Shown here in pieces: positions 56,218 through 64,000 of a stretch of 64,000 nt of DNA; the first letter of the stretch is position 1; each line of letters opens with the position of its first letter. The notes under the pieces are model-generated. The model was not told the DNA's origin, made no database searches, and saw only the letters and a list, made by a program, of their open reading frames with translations. The translations under genes and the position numbers were made by a program. This DNA comes from Sulfolobus sp. S-194 (GTDB taxonomy: Archaea; Thermoproteota; Thermoprotei_A; Sulfolobales; Sulfolobaceae), in NCBI RefSeq assembly GCF_012222305.1, contig NZ_CP035730.1, positions 1,577,501 to 1,641,500 of the forward strand, given 5' to 3'.

Positions 56218-57126
56218 TGAAAGAATACCCATTGCTGTATAAAGCCTGTTTTCAGCTTGATCCCAGACCGCACTTTGAGGCCCATCTATAACTTCCTTTT
56301 CTACCTCTTCTCCTCTAACTGCTGGTAGACAGTGCATAAATATCGCATCTTTAACCGCATACTTCATTAGATCTGCGGTAACCCTATAATTTCTCAGTAG
56401 TTCTTTCTTTTTTTCAGCAATATTCTCTTGACCCATGCTAACCCAAACGTCAGTATATACAACCTTTGAACCTCTCACAGCCTCGTAAGGATCCTCGTAA
56501 AATTCAATTATTGCGTCATTTTTTTCAGCTTCTTCTTCTATCCTTTTCATAATATCATTTTTGGGCCTAAATTCTTTAGGAGAAGCTACCTTAATTTCTA
56601 AACCCATTTTAGCTACAAAAGCCATTAAGCTCACAAGTACATTATCTCCTCCGTCTCCTACAAAAGTAAGCGAAGTGTATTCTCCAAACTTTTCTTTTAT
56701 TGTCATAAAATCTGCTAGTGCTTGTAAAGGGTGAGAAAGGTCACTTAAAAGGTTTATAGTAGGTTTGTTAGAGTATTTAGCTAACAGCTCTAGTGTTTCA
56801 TGTTTTAAAACTCTTGCTGCTATTCCGTCTACAAACCTCCCTAAAACTCTTGCAGTATCCTCTACGGGTTCTCCTCTACTTAACTGGATATCTGATTTGT
56901 TTAATACAATGGGATTGCCGCCCAATAATCTAATTGCTGTCTCAAAACTTACTCTTGTTCTAGTACTAGGTTTCTCAAATAACATTGCTACGGTTTTTCC
57001 ATCTAATGATCTTGGGACTGATCTCAATATATAGAAATTCTTCATTTGGAAAGAAACTTCCATCATTTTTTCAATTTCCTGTTTAGAAAAATCCAGTAGG
57101 CATAACAAGCTTTTTCCTTTTAACAT
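56206..57126 (-). CDS. argF: Ornithine carbamoyltransferase
   Basis: The 306-residue enzyme makes citrulline from ornithine and carbamoyl phosphate. The carbamoyl-phosphate motif is STRTR (54-58) in [29 protein letters not shown] and the ornithine-site [11 protein letters not shown] near residue 268 identify it as ornithine rather than aspartate carbamoyltransferase. It is divergent from the winged-helix gene at 57158, with 31 bases between starts. Confidence 0.95.
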   Translation of the reverse strand: MLKGKSLLCLLDFSKQEIEKMMEVSFQMKNFYILRSVPRSLDGKTVAMLFEKPSTRTRVSFETAIRLLGGNPIVLNKSDIQLSRGEPVEDTARVLGRFVDGIAARVLKHETLELLAKYSNKPTINLLSDLSHPLQALADFMTIKEKFGEYTSLTFVGDGGDNVLVSLMAFVAKMGLEIKVASPKEFRPKNDIMKRIEEEAEKNDAIIEFYEDPYEAVRGSKVVYTDVWVSMGQENIAEKKKELLRNYRVTADLMKYAVKDAIFMHCLPAVRGEEVEKEVIDGPQSAVWDQAENRLYTAMGILSLLL

Positions 57127-57157
57127 ATTTTAAATTTTAGACCACTAATTTAAAAAT

Positions 57158-57778
57158 GTGGAAGAACTATTAACAATAACTAAAGTTACTTTACCAAAGA
57201 AAGGAAATAAACCAAACTTTGATGAGGCTCACGTGTTATTAGCTCTAAGCATAATAGAAAAAGAACAACCTATAGGTAGACATTTATTAATGAAAAAGTT
57301 AGGACTGACAGAAGCTTCAACAAGAACTATGATAAAGCGACTAAAAGAACTAGGATTAATTACAATAGATAAAGTAGCTGGAATATTAATAACAGATTTA
57401 GGAAAGAGAATCTTGAGTAATATTAGAAGTAAAGTTGCAATATCGGATGAGATTAAACTTACTAGTATCAATTGGAAAAGTGAATTACTTAAAATAAAAA
57501 ATGGGAGAATTATACTAGAAAAAATGGGACTATTAAATTTAAGAGACCTAGTAATTAAACAAGGTGCTATTAGAACTTTAATAGCAGTTATTAATGAAGA
57601 GGGAAGAATAGAATTACCACCTAAAACCTTTGATGAAAGTGAAGAAATAAAAAAGTTAAAGGAAGAATTACAAAGTAAAGTTAACAACTTGGAAATAAAC
57701 GACCTTATTATCGTATTTGAACCAGCTGATCAACACTTAGCTTATAAAATCGCTCTTGCAATTTTAACTAGTGCCTAA
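57158..57778 (+). CDS. Winged-helix protein, DUF4443-like
   Basis: The 206-residue protein has an N-terminal winged helix (about 20-85) with IGRHLLMKKLGLTEASTRTM followed by IKRLKELGLITI. The C-terminal alpha/beta domain contains LRDLVIKQGAIRTLIAVINE, a layout I associate with DUF4443. This could sense a small ligand and act as a transcription regulator. It starts with GTG and overlaps the NAD kinase-like gene by 8 bases, so control of that gene or of argF is conceivable. Confidence 0.65.
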   Translation: MEELLTITKVTLPKKGNKPNFDEAHVLLALSIIEKEQPIGRHLLMKKLGLTEASTRTMIKRLKELGLITIDKVAGILITDLGKRILSNIRSKVAISDEIKLTSINWKSELLKIKNGRIILEKMGLLNLRDLVIKQGAIRTLIAVINEEGRIELPPKTFDESEEIKKLKEELQSKVNNLEINDLIIVFEPADQHLAYKIALAILTSA

Positions 57779-58871
57779 AAAAATAGGATTTCTAGTTAAT
57801 CCAATAGCTGGAAGTGGTGGAAGAATAGGACATAAAGGTAGTGATGACTTATATATCGAAAACCCTGAAACTCCGTTAAAAATAAAGAGATTTCTTTCAT
57901 TAGCACCTAAAAAAGAAGTCGAATACATAGTAGCAGAAAATAAAATGGGTGAAATTTATTTTAATAATAATTTCAAATTTACTATTATAAAAACATTAAA
58001 TAAAGAAAAAACAACTAGAGAAGACACAAAATATGTAACTAAACGATTTCTTGAATTAAAATGTGATATAATAGTATTTGCTGGGGGTGACGGTACAGCC
58101 AGAGATATATACTCCGTTGTAGACCAAAAGATACCAATTTTAGGAATTCCTACTGGTGTAAAAATGCACAGCGGTGTATTTGCTAATACTCCTGAAGCTG
58201 CAGCAATAATTTTAACTAAATATATAAATAATCAAGCATCACTAACAGACGCTGAAATATTAGATGTAGATGAAGAAGAATACAGAAAAGGTAGATATGA
58301 GGTAAGACTATATGGAATAGCTAAAACAGTAACGTTTGGAAATTATCTAACTCCGAGCAAGGAAGAAATAACAAGCAATGAAGAAGAACTAGAGGCTATT
58401 GCAGAATATGTTATTGATAATCTAATTAGAGATAACGAATATTATATATTTGGAAGCGGAAGTACTGTAAAATATATCCTTAAAAAGTTAGGATATAAAA
58501 CTAATTTTTTAGCTATTGATATTACATATGGAAAAAAACTCGTAAAAACTTCTGTTAATTATTACGATTTATTGAATTTGACTGGGGAGTTAAATTTAAT
58601 CCTAACACCCATCGGTAAACAAGGATTTCTGATAGGAAGAGGAAATCAAGAGATTGGCCCAGAAGTACTTCAAAAAATTAGGAGAGATAAGATCATAATA
58701 GTATCTACAAGGTCAAAGTTAAACACAATAGATTGTTTAAGAATAGATTCTGGAAATCCATTATTAGATAGGAAATTTCAAGGTATTTACAAAGTTATAG
58801 TAGGATATGGAGAATTTATCGCGATTAAAACTTGTGATAATACCAGTGTAGTAGATAATGATATTACCTAA
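57771..58871 (+). CDS. NAD kinase-like protein (archaeal ATP-NAD kinase family)
   Basis: The 366-residue protein begins [17 protein letters not shown] and has the NAD/diacylglycerol-kinase signature GGDGT (105-109) in [10 protein letters not shown], followed by [15 protein letters not shown]. This longer archaeal family is annotated as ATP-NAD kinase. The reaction, NAD to NADP, is inferred and other nucleotide kinases are possible. It starts with GTG. Its end precedes the preferred whiP start by 49 bases. Confidence 0.8.
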   Translation: MPKKIGFLVNPIAGSGGRIGHKGSDDLYIENPETPLKIKRFLSLAPKKEVEYIVAENKMGEIYFNNNFKFTIIKTLNKEKTTREDTKYVTKRFLELKCDIIVFAGGDGTARDIYSVVDQKIPILGIPTGVKMHSGVFANTPEAAAIILTKYINNQASLTDAEILDVDEEEYRKGRYEVRLYGIAKTVTFGNYLTPSKEEITSNEEELEAIAEYVIDNLIRDNEYYIFGSGSTVKYILKKLGYKTNFLAIDITYGKKLVKTSVNYYDLLNLTGELNLILTPIGKQGFLIGRGNQEIGPEVLQKIRRDKIIIVSTRSKLNTIDCLRIDSGNPLLDRKFQGIYKVIVGYGEFIAIKTCDNTSVVDNDIT

Positions 58872-58920
58872 GACATTACTAACCAACCATGTTATATTCT
58901 TGTTCTTCATATATAATCTG

Positions 58921-59637
58921 ATGAAAAGAGAGGATGCTGACATAAATATTGAGCTTAACGAAAAGCAGCTGAAAACTGGTCCTCGTTCTAAATTGATGGA
59001 GGCTGTTCTTATACTTCTATTAGCCAGGCCATTGAGAACTTCTGAAATAGCAGTAAACCTAGGTTTAGAAACCAAATATGTAAGTAGTTATCTTAGTTAT
59101 TGGAGAAAAAAGGGCTTAATATACCAAGAAGCAGGTAGATGGCATCTTTCGACACAAGGTGAGGATTTAGCTAAAGAAATTATTGAGGAAAGAAATAACT
59201 CTAAGTTTATAGAATATTTAGCGTTTGCAAAGCAAATACTAAACGAAAATGTTAAGCAGACAAAAAACAACAAAAAAGAGACAAAAGAAAACAAAGAAGA
59301 AAAAGAATTTTTGTCGTTTATTGGCGGCTTAACAGGTACTAGAGACAAAAAACAACAAAAAGGGAATCCAATGGATTGCCTATCAGATATTCTAGAAAAA
59401 TTAGATGAAGAGGAAAAGGAATTGTTAATCTTTCTATTGAATAAGTATAAGCAGTGGGGTTCTACCTATGTATATTTGGATCAAATCCAAGAAGAATTTA
59501 ATGCGGATACAGGATGGCTATTTAAAGTCTTAAGAAAATTACAGACTAAAAGAATTTTGTATTTATATCACGATCCTAAACTTGGATTAAGAATAGGATT
59601 TACACAACAACTTAAGGATAGGATAAATAGCTGTTAA
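58921..59637 (+). CDS. whiP: WhiP-type winged-helix replication initiator
   Basis: From ATG 58921 it has 238 residues. It has two winged helices: about 20-85 ([20 protein letters not shown], then [20 protein letters not shown]) and about 160-238 ([20 protein letters not shown], then [17 protein letters not shown]). A charged, lysine/asparagine-rich linker joins them. This architecture matches WhiP, the Cdt1-related protein that initiates at oriC3 in Sulfolobus and is encoded beside that origin. GTTATATTC near 58893 predicts a leaderless start at 58921; the longer frame from 58858 overlaps the upstream gene and begins with a hydrophobic stretch. Confidence 0.8.
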   Translation: MKREDADINIELNEKQLKTGPRSKLMEAVLILLLARPLRTSEIAVNLGLETKYVSSYLSYWRKKGLIYQEAGRWHLSTQGEDLAKEIIEERNNSKFIEYLAFAKQILNENVKQTKNNKKETKENKEEKEFLSFIGGLTGTRDKKQQKGNPMDCLSDILEKLDEEEKELLIFLLNKYKQWGSTYVYLDQIQEEFNADTGWLFKVLRKLQTKRILYLYHDPKLGLRIGFTQQLKDRINSC

Positions 59638-59790
59638 AATATCTACTACTACTTTTAGTTCATTTTCTCACCTCATATATGTCTTTCGTTACTTGTATTA
59701 TACAAACTTCATGTAAATATGAATGAGAAGCATTTTAAGAGAAGTAGTAGTAGTAATATATATTAGTATTTTGTATTAAGTTTAAACTAG
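59638..59790. other. oriC3: Candidate replication origin oriC3 with nested dyad symmetry
   Basis: The 153-base gap after whiP is A+T-rich and almost entirely palindromic around position 59698. CTACTACTACTT (59643-59654) pairs with AAGTAGTAGTAG (59742-59753), TTCTCA (59665-59670) with TGAGAA (59724-59729), TCATAT (59673-59678) with ATATGA (59717-59722). The centre is TTGTAT-T-ATACAA (59693-59705). All four pairs share the same midpoint within 2 bases. In Sulfolobus the third origin lies next to whiP. Symmetric protein sites around an A+T-rich core fit an origin, although typical Orc1/Cdc6 ORB boxes are not obvious. Confidence 0.6.
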
Positions 59791-59796
59791 GTGTTA

Positions 59797-60129
59797 ATGT
59801 TGTCTGAATCTACTAAATCATCTAGGATATCAGAGGACGAGATGAATAAGGTTTTAGCAAAAGCTGAAAAAGAGGCTGAGAAAAAAGATCATAAAAAACA
59901 ATGGATCGAGAGAATGATTAAAAGTGCTAAGACATATTATAAATTATGTCCTTATTATGATAAGAAATCTTCGAAATGCTTTTTGACTTTAGGAGACAAA
60001 TGTACAAGAGAAGGAAGATATGAGAATTGTCCGATTTTTATTGGTTATTTAGACCAAAAGTATAATGAAATAATTCAAAAGAAAAAGATGCTTCCGATGG
60101 ACTTTTTAGATTTAGCACAGATGATTTAA
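59797..60129 (+). CDS. Small cysteine-containing protein beside the putative origin, unknown function
   Basis: From ATG 59797 it has 110 residues (GTG 59791 is an alternative). A charged coiled-coil-like N-terminus (EMNKVLAKAEKEAEKKDHKK) leads into a compact part with four cysteines (LCPYYDKKSSKCF, DKCTREGRYENCPIF), likely a metal site. No family is recognised. It lies between the origin candidate and another zinc protein, with which it is probably cotranscribed. Confidence 0.65.
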   Translation: MLSESTKSSRISEDEMNKVLAKAEKEAEKKDHKKQWIERMIKSAKTYYKLCPYYDKKSSKCFLTLGDKCTREGRYENCPIFIGYLDQKYNEIIQKKKMLPMDFLDLAQMI

Positions 60130-60142
60130 TGGGATCATACAA

Positions 60143-60943
60143 GTGCCAAGAAGGAAGAAATCTGAGGAACCTCAGCAGCAAGAACAAGAGAAAAAAACTA
60201 AGAAGAAATCTGCTAAGGATAAGTATGTTGATCCAAATGTAATAATAGATGAATATTTAGAAGAAGTTGTTAATGCTTTAGGTTTGGCTTATTTAAATCT
60301 TGATAAAGATGAATATAAGGAGCTTATAAAAGAACCATTTGCTGCAGCTGTGGGAGAAGTTAAGACTAAACCTAAAGCTAGAACAATTATAAATAGATTA
60401 CAGGCAAATAAAGAGTCTTTGATGGAATTTTTGGCCTTGAAATTACTTAGAATAAGAGATCTTGATAAAATGACGAATGAGCAGTTAGAGTTCGTTGTTT
60501 ACAATATAAAGAACACTGTAAAGGATCTTGGTCCGCAACTATATGAAGAATTATCTAAAAGAAATAGACAAGATCTCATAGATTTTCTACGTTCAACTTG
60601 GAATTTATATGGTATAAACTCACCCGTTGAGTGTCCTAGATGTAAGTTTAATGCTATCATGCCTGACTTATCATGTTATATTTGTAAGTATGTTATTTCA
60701 ATGAAACAATTAAAGGAGGAGATTCATGTGATCGATTTATTAATAGATTATAGCAAAAGTGACCCTGAAGGGTTTAAAGAAATTATTACTTCGGGATATT
60801 TTTATTATAGTTGGAATGGTGTTTCACCCCCCGGTAAAATGCCCAAGAACGAGTTGCTAGTTTTTGAAATTGTTCTTAATAGAGAGGAGAAAGAGAAGTT
60901 AAAAGCTTATTACAACGCTGGCAATATTCCCCAGAGTCAATAA
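60143..60943 (+). CDS. Zinc-motif protein with basic N-terminus, unknown function
   Basis: The 266-residue protein opens with a K/E/Q-rich segment (about 1-28), has a helical middle (about 30-160), and shows CPRC and CYIC near residues 171 and 186 as a probable zinc site. PNVIIDEYLEEVVNALGLAY is distinctive but unassigned. The start is GTG, 13 bases after the previous stop. The 3' end overlaps the convergent gene by 68 bases. Location beside the origin makes a replication link possible but unproven. Confidence 0.65.
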   Translation: MPRRKKSEEPQQQEQEKKTKKKSAKDKYVDPNVIIDEYLEEVVNALGLAYLNLDKDEYKELIKEPFAAAVGEVKTKPKARTIINRLQANKESLMEFLALKLLRIRDLDKMTNEQLEFVVYNIKNTVKDLGPQLYEELSKRNRQDLIDFLRSTWNLYGINSPVECPRCKFNAIMPDLSCYICKYVISMKQLKEEIHVIDLLIDYSKSDPEGFKEIITSGYFYYSWNGVSPPGKMPKNELLVFEIVLNREEKEKLKAYYNAGNIPQSQ

Positions 60944-61589
60944 ACGCATTACATCTCTTACAAGATTTCTTTTTAAACAACTGTATAGAAGTATGAAAAG
61001 TATGGAATAACTCAAAGTTTTCTTTTAAATATGAGAGATTCCAATCATAAATCCTATCAAACAATATATCCTTCCATTTAAGTTTTAACTCTGCGAATCC
61101 TTTCAGCTCTAGGATCGAAGTTGAGTATAATGGAACAAAGAATATGTTATTATTAAATATTACAAGAGATCTTGCAAATGATAAATAATTAGAATCATTA
61201 GAAGAAATCGTATAAATTAAGTATGCTAAGAGAAAATCTGAAGTGAATGGTAGTATTTTTATCTTATGTGAAAGTTTCTCTCCTTCTATAATCATTTTCC
61301 ATATAGCATCGTTAATGTAATTACTATCTGCATTTATAATAACTTCTTCTATTTGTAATTTACATTTATAACATGCTTTGCTTATTATAAAACTTAATAT
61401 CGAAGATAAAGGCCTAAATTGCTCGTCTAAAATAATTGCTACTTTATCATTAAATGAAAATTGTTTTGAGTCATAAATTTCTCTTTTTACTCTTTTTATA
61501 ATTTCATCTCTCGCACAATGTTCACAGAGTTTTCTTCCGCCAATTACTGTTATTGCTTGTCTTTTGTTGCATCGTTGACAAATTTCCAT
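60876..61589 (-). CDS. Degenerate PP-loop ATPase-like protein with two zinc ribbons (TtuA/Ncs6-like)
   Basis: The 237-residue protein has an N-terminal CxxC pair set (Cys4, Cys7, Cys22, Cys25), RDEIIKRVKREI, an alpha/beta core beginning NDKVAIILDEQFRPLSSILS, and a C-terminal pair set (Cys210, Cys213, Cys223, Cys226). This order matches tRNA-thiolation enzymes of the TtuA/Ncs6 family. The P-loop motif SGGxDS that binds ATP is replaced by LDEQFRPLSS, so it cannot work like them. It may be a structural partner of an active paralogue. Recognition is by layout and is tentative. Confidence 0.5.
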   Translation of the reverse strand: MEICQRCNKRQAITVIGGRKLCEHCARDEIIKRVKREIYDSKQFSFNDKVAIILDEQFRPLSSILSFIISKACYKCKLQIEEVIINADSNYINDAIWKMIIEGEKLSHKIKILPFTSDFLLAYLIYTISSNDSNYLSFARSLVIFNNNIFFVPLYSTSILELKGFAELKLKWKDILFDRIYDWNLSYLKENFELFHTFHTSIQLFKKKSCKRCNAFIDSGEYCQRCNKLLTSLSPLY

Positions 61590-61655
61590 TTGTATTTCTT
61601 AAATTATTATTTTCCTCCTCTTAAATTGATCACATGAAAATATAACAGAAAAATT

Positions 61656-61665
61656 TTTATATAAG
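61656..61665 (+). promoter_or_regulatory. TATA box of the thermosome gene
   Basis: TTTATATAAG predicts transcription from about 61686 and a 15-base leader before ATG 61701. This rules out the upstream in-frame ATG at 61674, which would lie before the transcript start. Confidence 0.55.
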
Positions 61666-61700
61666 CGATACTAATGCAAAACCAGATACGGTGTTTGAAT

Positions 61701-63374
61701 ATGGCAAACGCCCCAGTCTTATTACTAAAAGAAGGCACTCAAAGATCTTCAGGAAGGGATGCTTTAAAGAATAACATTTTAGCAGCAGTTACGTTAGCTG
61801 AAATGTTAAAAAGTAGTTTAGGACCAAGAGGATTAGACAAAATGCTCATTGATAGTTTCGGTGACGTAACCATAACTAATGATGGCGCTACAATAGTAAA
61901 GGATATGGAGATACAGCATCCAGCAGCAAAGCTATTAGTAGAAGCAGCTAAAGCTCAAGATGCTGAAGTAGGTGATGGTACTACTTCAGCAGTTGTTCTT
62001 GCTGGGCTATTATTAGATAAGGCAGATGATTTATTAGATCAAAACATTCACCCTACAATAATTATTGAAGGATATAAGAAAGCTCTAAATAAGTCCTTAG
62101 AAATTATTGATCAGTTAGCTACTAAAATTGATGTATCTAACTTAAATTCGCCTGCTACGAGGGATCAGTTAAAGAAGATAGTATATACAACAATGTCTAG
62201 TAAATTCATAGCTGGCGGCGAAGAGATGGATAAAATTATGAATATGGTAATTGATGCTGTCTCAATAGTTGCTGAACCTTTACCAGAAGGAGGATATAAT
62301 GTACCATTGGATCTAATAAAGATTGACAAGAAGAAAGGAGGAAGTATTGAAGATAGCATGTTAGTTCATGGTTTAGTTTTAGATAAAGAAGTAGTCCATC
62401 CTGGAATGCCAAGAAGAGTTGAAAAAGCAAAAATTGCTGTATTAGATGCTGCATTAGAAGTAGAAAAACCAGAAATTTCAGCTAAAATCAGTATAACTAG
62501 CCCAGAACAGATTAAAGCTTTCCTTGATGAGGAAGCAAAGTATCTAAAAGATATGGTTGATAAGTTAGCATCAATAGGTGCTAATGTTGTAATATGCCAG
62601 AAGGGTATTGATGATATAGCACAGCATTTCTTAGCCAAGAAAGGGATATTGGCTGTAAGAAGAGTTAAGAGGAGCGATATAGAAAAATTAGAGAAGGCAT
62701 TAGGTGCAAGAATAATAAGTAGCATTAAAGATGCTACTCCCGAAGACTTAGGATATGCTGAATTAGTTGAGGAAAGGAGAGTTGGGAACGATAAAATGGT
62801 ATTCATTGAAGGAGCAAAGAATCCAAAGGCTGTAAACATATTACTGAGAGGTTCAAATGATATGGCATTAGATGAGGCTGAGAGGAGTATAAATGATGCA
62901 TTGCATTCATTAAGGAATGTATTAATGAAGCCGATGATTGTTGCTGGTGGTGGTGCTGTAGAGACTGAATTAGCATTAAGATTAAGAGAATACGCAAGAT
63001 CTGTTGGTGGCAAAGAACAATTAGCAATTGAGAAGTTTGCAGAGGCATTAGAAGAAATACCAATGATATTAGCTGAAACTGCTGGTATGGAGCCAATTCA
63101 AACATTAATGGATCTAAGAGCAAAACATGCTAAAGGGTTAATTAATTCTGGAGTTGATGTTATGAATGGAAAAATCGCAGATGATATGTTAGCTCTTAAT
63201 GTGTTAGAGCCAGTAAGAGTTAAAGCTCAAGTATTAAAGAGTGCTGTAGAAGCGGCTACAGCAATATTAAAGATTGATGATCTAATAGCGGCTGCCCCAC
63301 TAAAGAGTGAGAAGAAAGGAGAGAAGAAAGAAGGAGGAGAAGAAGAGAAATCAACTCCTTCTTCATTAGAGTAA
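61701..63374 (+). CDS. thsA: Thermosome (TF55/CCT-type group II chaperonin) alpha subunit
   Basis: From ATG 61701 the protein begins [20 protein letters not shown] and has 557 residues. ATP-binding motifs are [25 protein letters not shown] and [13 protein letters not shown], and [18 protein letters not shown] lies in the equatorial domain. The C-terminus is rich in K and E ([19 protein letters not shown]). The opening sequence fits Sulfolobus alpha rather than beta subunits. A poly-T stretch (63381-63390) follows as a likely terminator. It is one of the most abundant heat-shock proteins in these organisms. Confidence 0.96.
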   Translation: MANAPVLLLKEGTQRSSGRDALKNNILAAVTLAEMLKSSLGPRGLDKMLIDSFGDVTITNDGATIVKDMEIQHPAAKLLVEAAKAQDAEVGDGTTSAVVLAGLLLDKADDLLDQNIHPTIIIEGYKKALNKSLEIIDQLATKIDVSNLNSPATRDQLKKIVYTTMSSKFIAGGEEMDKIMNMVIDAVSIVAEPLPEGGYNVPLDLIKIDKKKGGSIEDSMLVHGLVLDKEVVHPGMPRRVEKAKIAVLDAALEVEKPEISAKISITSPEQIKAFLDEEAKYLKDMVDKLASIGANVVICQKGIDDIAQHFLAKKGILAVRRVKRSDIEKLEKALGARIISSIKDATPEDLGYAELVEERRVGNDKMVFIEGAKNPKAVNILLRGSNDMALDEAERSINDALHSLRNVLMKPMIVAGGGAVETELALRLREYARSVGGKEQLAIEKFAEALEEIPMILAETAGMEPIQTLMDLRAKHAKGLINSGVDVMNGKIADDMLALNVLEPVRVKAQVLKSAVEAATAILKIDDLIAAAPLKSEKKGEKKEGGEEEKSTPSSLE

Positions 63375-63383
63375 ACTAATTTT

Positions 63384-63728
63384 TTATTTATACATCATTA
63401 GTTGATTTGTTTCTTCTGAATTATATCCTTCAAGCTCATCAAGAATTTTTTTAACTGCATCTTTGATTTTTTGACTTGAATAATTATCATAAACTATATT
63501 AAGTAATTTTTTAGTTAGATCTATTCCAATTATAAAAATTAAATTTGTAAAATCTGGACTTAATAAAAAATCTGCTAATTTTTCGGGGTCTCCTCCATAG
63601 GATGAAAAACCATACTTTGATTCTGCCTTTGCTAATAATTTTTGAGCCTCATCTAAGCGTTTCATGTCTAAACTGACGGGCGTTAATACTTTACTCACAA
63701 TATGTCTTAGAAAGTCAGGTTCGCCCAA
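63384..63728 (-). CDS. Hypothetical helical protein (114 residues)
   Basis: The small, mostly helical protein contains MKRLDEAQKLLAKAESKYGF and SSQKIKDAVKKILDELEGY. No family is recognised. The start is TTG at 63728. It is convergent with thsA and divergent from the gene at 63853. Coding character (charged amphipathic helices, normal codon use) supports it being real. Confidence 0.55.
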   Translation of the reverse strand: MGEPDFLRHIVSKVLTPVSLDMKRLDEAQKLLAKAESKYGFSSYGGDPEKLADFLLSPDFTNLIFIIGIDLTKKLLNIVYDNYSSQKIKDAVKKILDELEGYNSEETNQLMMYK

Positions 63729-63852
63729 TTAATTCGCCTAAGATATAATTAATATAGTAGGCATATAAAAGCTGTAATTTTAAGTTTCACATTTCATCAA
63801 CACTTATAAGTATTAAAAATTCTAAATATGATTAGGTATTGAGGGTTTAGTA

Positions 63853-64000
63853 ATGGCTTCGGCAAAGAAGAAGAAAAGAATAAGTGAAAAAGAAGAGGAG
63901 ACTTCTAATAAGATTGAGAGTAAACTCCGTGTGTTATATTCTGATAAAGAAGTAGTTGTTATGACTGCCCCTAACGAAGAAGAGTTAAAGCAAATATTAT
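63853..64000 (+). CDS. Hypothetical protein, 5' part only (window edge)
   Basis: The ATG at 63853 is preceded by TGAGG (63839-63843), a good ribosome binding site complementary to the 16S 3' end, and by a TATA box CTTATAAGTA at 63801-63810. The 49 visible residues begin with a basic stretch MASAKKKKRISEKEEETSNK and run into a beta-type segment LRVLYSDKEVVVMTAPNEEE. The frame is open to the window end. Function unknown. Confidence 0.7.
   Translation, partial: MASAKKKKRISEKEEETSNKIESKLRVLYSDKEVVVMTAPNEEELKQIL

Noticed and set aside
57229..57687. 152-residue minus-strand frame opposite the winged-helix gene
   Set aside because: Very rich in I, L, S and F with no domain pattern; shadow of the real gene.
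62366..63013. 215-residue minus-strand frame inside the thermosome gene
   Set aside because: Antisense of a highly conserved chaperonin; composition reflects the complementary codons.

Overview
This window is chromosomal DNA from a thermoacidophilic crenarchaeon of the order Sulfolobales. The evidence is a complete Cdv (ESCRT-like) division operon, a WhiP-type replication initiator, a TF55-type thermosome subunit, Rpo6, inositol-phosphate synthase, an Ogg2-type glycosylase, an intron-containing tRNA, box C/D guide RNAs, strong A+T bias, and many TATA-proximal (leaderless) starts. The NadB protein looks closest, from memory, to the Sulfurisphaera (Sulfolobus) tokodaii group. That species-level placement is a guess.

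Layout. 1-4.6 kb is a sparse, plastic stretch: a truncated isoprenylcysteine-methyltransferase-like gene, an AMP-forming acyl-CoA synthetase, a lone AAA-type ATPase, a 128-bp MITE-like element, and a G+C-rich structured segment that looks like the tail of a lost tnpB insertion sequence. 4.6-10.4 kb holds a lipoate module (split lipoate ligase plus two LipS-type radical SAM proteins) and the NAD genes nadB, nadA and nadC. nadB and nadA share a palindromic operator at the same distance from the start codon, and nadC carries a frameshift in a G run. Then come tRNA-Thr with an antisense-overlapping ribbon-helix-helix gene, the sufCBD operon, and the glycine cleavage genes (gcvT-gcvH on the minus strand, gcvPA-gcvPB divergent on the plus strand). 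Lipoylated GcvH is the likely client of the lipoate module.

20.8-34 kb carries signal peptidase, enolase, cdvA-cdvB-cdvC, topoisomerase III with rpo6, a serine/glyoxylate pair, Ogg, several small unknown genes and a geranylgeranyl-reductase-family flavoprotein. 34-44 kb has valS and a full tryptophan operon (trpBADFEGC plus an aminotransferase) transcribed leftward. 44-57 kb has acylphosphatase, inositol-phosphate synthase, PEP synthase, a second ESCRT-III protein, a UbiD decarboxylase, thrC-lysC-asd, a PHP protein, an Nre repair protein and ornithine carbamoyltransferase. 57-64 kb has a winged-helix protein, a NAD kinase-like protein, whiP, a short gap that is the best candidate for the oriC3 replication origin, several unknown zinc-type proteins, and the thermosome alpha subunit.

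The most interesting points are the nested palindrome beside whiP, the shared nadA/nadB operator, the nadC frameshift, four box C/D RNA candidates (two of them lying antisense across convergent stop codons), the tnpB/omega-RNA-like remnant, and a degenerate PP-loop-like protein. No CRISPR array, intact transposase, provirus or recognisable defence island was seen. Most of the window is ordinary core-genome housekeeping. The gap at 4139-4338 holds nothing I can recognise.
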